A stretch of 6,130 nt of DNA from Pseudomonadota bacterium (GTDB lineage Bacteria > Pseudomonadota > Alphaproteobacteria > Rhizobiales > Rhizobiaceae): NCBI GenBank assembly GCA_023433855.1, contig JAEYTV010000015.1:1-6130 (forward strand). The letters run 5' to 3'. A program made the position numbers and the translations under genes. This document shows, in pieces, positions 5,061-6,130 of the stretch; positions within the stretch are counted from its first letter, which is position 1; the number at the start of each line of letters is the position of its first letter. The notes under the pieces were generated by a model. The model saw only the letters and a program-made list of their open reading frames with translations. It did no database searches and had not been told where the DNA came from.

Positions 5061-5273
5061 AGAGCGCCGGCGTGGCGCATAAAGAAAATTACCGCTCTCT
5101 TTTCGCCGATCATCATCGTCTCGCAGCGCGACGCCGGCCTTGTTTCGGAGCACAGAAGTGGCGACGCGCTGGTAAAAACAGGATAGGATTCAACGTGCCA
5201 ACGGTGCACGGTCGCACAGGCTGCCATGAGCTTCGTTTCATGCGCCGGATCGATTAACAAGGACAGACCCAAG

Positions 5274-6130
5274 ATGACGGATGCCGATAAATTCCCACCT
5301 GAGAAGAACTTCCCCGCTGGTTATGTGCCGCCACGGGTATGGACGTGGGAGCCTGGCAATGGTGGCGCCTTCGCCAACATCAACCGGCCCATTGCCGGCT
5401 CCACGCACGAGAAGGTGCTGCCGGTCGGCAAGCATCCGCTTCAGCTCTATTCACTCGGCACTCCGAACGGCGTGAAGGTGACAATCATGCTGGAGGAGCT
5501 TCTGGCGACGGGGCATTCCGGTGCGGAATATGATGCGTGGCTCATCAGGATCGGCGAAGGAGACCAGTTCGGTTCGGGCTTTGTCGAGGTCAATCCGAAC
5601 TCCAAGATCCCCGCAATGATCGATCGGGCACCCGCGGGGGGTGGGGAGCCGCTGCGCGTATTCGAATCGGCCTCCATCCTGCTGTATCTCGCCGAGAAGT
5701 TCGGGGCCTTCCTGCCAAGCGATCTCCATTCACGAACGGAAGCGTTCAACTGGCTGTTCTGGCAGATGGGCTCGGCACCCTTCCTGGGTGGGGGGTTCGG
5801 TCATTTCTATGCCTACGCGCCGATGAAGATCGAGTATGCCATCAACCGCTACGCGATGGAGGTAAAGCGCCAGCTGGATGTCCTGGATCGCCATCTCGCG
5901 GACAATGAATACATGGCCGGATCGGAATACACGATCGCGGACATGGCCGTCTGGCCCTGGTATGGCCGGCTCGCGATGAAGGACGCCTACAACGACGCAG
6001 GCGACTTCCTCTCGGTCGACGACTACAAAAATCTGCAGCGTTGGACGCAGCTGATCGGTGAACGGCCCGCGGTGCGGCGCGGACGGATGGTGAACGCAAC
6101 CTCGGGGGACCTGTCCAGACAGCTCCATGA
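5274..6130 (+). CDS. yghU: Glutathione-dependent disulfide-bond oxidoreductase YghU (3' end outside window)
   Basis: A GST-superfamily protein of the Nu class, the bacterial relatives of yeast Ure2p. It reduces disulfides and organic peroxides with glutathione and acts in the cytosol. 285 codons are visible with no stop, against about 288 in E. coli YghU, so only the C-terminal tail is missing. The match runs almost end to end: VWTWEPGNGGAFANINRP, LPVGKHPLQLYSLGTPNG (49-66), EYDAWLIRIGEGDQF, EVNPNSKIPA, LLYLAEKFG, LGGGFGHFYAYAP, KIEYAINRY and GERPAVRRGR. Thr63 and Asn65 in TPNG are the glutathione-activating positions in place of the Ser/Tyr/Cys of other GSTs, and Glu131-Ser132 bind the glutathione gamma-glutamyl group. 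The N-terminus is about ten residues longer than in E. coli. The start at 5274 has AAGGA at 5259-5263. It is divergent from the heat-shock gene, which is consistent with a stress role but is not proof of co-regulation. Confidence 0.95.
   Translation, partial: MTDADKFPPEKNFPAGYVPPRVWTWEPGNGGAFANINRPIAGSTHEKVLPVGKHPLQLYSLGTPNGVKVTIMLEELLATGHSGAEYDAWLIRIGEGDQFGSGFVEVNPNSKIPAMIDRAPAGGGEPLRVFESASILLYLAEKFGAFLPSDLHSRTEAFNWLFWQMGSAPFLGGGFGHFYAYAPMKIEYAINRYAMEVKRQLDVLDRHLADNEYMAGSEYTIADMAVWPWYGRLAMKDAYNDAGDFLSVDDYKNLQRWTQLIGERPAVRRGRMVNATSGDLSRQLH

Larger units (their letters stand above)
4925..5273. other. Divergent intergenic region, heat-shock gene to yghU
   Basis: These 349 bp have no convincing gene. 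The left 136 bp hold the ROSE leader and RpoH-like promoter of the leftward gene. A perfect 9-bp inverted repeat, AAGAGAGCG (5058-5066) and CGCTCTCTT (5093-5101), adjoins the -35 box. From 5102 to 5273 I see no clear sigma-70, RpoH or EcfG promoter for yghU; TAGGAT at 5184-5189 could be a -10 but has no -35 partner. AAGGA at 5259-5263 is the probable yghU ribosome-binding site. Confidence 0.7.

Noticed and set aside
5058..5101. HrcA CIRCE operator near the heat-shock promoter
   Set aside because: The inverted repeat present there does not match the TTAGCACTC/GAGTGCTAA consensus or its 9-bp spacing.
4878..5257. Short open frames on the plus strand across the heat-shock/yghU intergenic region
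   Set aside because: No ribosome-binding sites and no recognisable motifs; they overlap the promoter and ROSE leader.
5537..5908. Frames overlapping yghU in other phases, both strands
   Set aside because: The YghU frame is nearly identical in motif order to known proteins; the other frames are shadows with Arg-rich composition.
1..6130. CRISPR array, insertion sequence, tRNA or prophage signals
   Set aside because: No regularly spaced repeats, transposase motifs, tRNA-like cloverleaf or phage genes were seen; gene density and composition look uniform.

Overview
The window looks like a chromosome or large-plasmid segment of an alphaproteobacterium of the Rhizobiales, most likely the Rhizobium/Agrobacterium/Sinorhizobium group. 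The evidence is a high-GC coding style, a non-phosphorylating uronate/aldarate gene set of the type known from Agrobacterium, and a small heat-shock gene with a ROSE-type RNA thermometer and an RpoH-like promoter, a combination typical of rhizobia. The genus is inferred from family resemblance only.

Left part (1-264): the first 26 codons of a leftward gene with a twin-arginine (Tat) signal, then a 186-bp divergent control region. The control region holds candidate promoters facing both ways, a palindrome over the rightward -10 region, and a perfect 11-bp inverted repeat that brackets the rightward promoter.

Centre (265-4390): a tightly packed rightward operon of five genes. In order they are an RraA-like protein, a GntR/FCD repressor, a uronate dehydrogenase-like SDR enzyme, an SMP-30/gluconolactonase-family lactonase, and a DHDPS/KdgD-family aldolase or dehydratase. 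Adjacent genes overlap (TGATG, ATGA) or lie about 30 bp apart. The set reads as a sugar-acid catabolic operon: the dehydrogenase oxidises a uronate to its aldarolactone, the lactonase opens it, and the KdgD-like enzyme acts on a 2-keto-3-deoxy acid further down. The GntR protein probably senses an acid intermediate and controls both divergent units. No aldarate dehydratase or semialdehyde dehydrogenase is visible here, so the pathway as drawn is incomplete. The role of the RraA-like protein is open, and it lacks the acidic residue usual in metal-dependent RraA-fold aldolases.

Right part (4391-6130): a hairpin separates the operon from a convergent, leftward Hsp20/IbpA small heat-shock gene. 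Its roughly 100-nt leader folds as a ROSE thermometer: the Shine-Dalgarno sequence is paired with a UUGCU motif, and an RpoH-like promoter sits at the right distance upstream. Divergent from it is yghU, a glutathione-dependent disulfide-bond oxidoreductase of the GST superfamily, nearly complete but cut by the window end.

No tRNA, rRNA, CRISPR array, insertion sequence or phage gene was seen. The catabolic operon with its control region and the ROSE-controlled heat-shock gene are the most informative parts. Most families are known ones; the combination and the RraA deviation are what merit checking.
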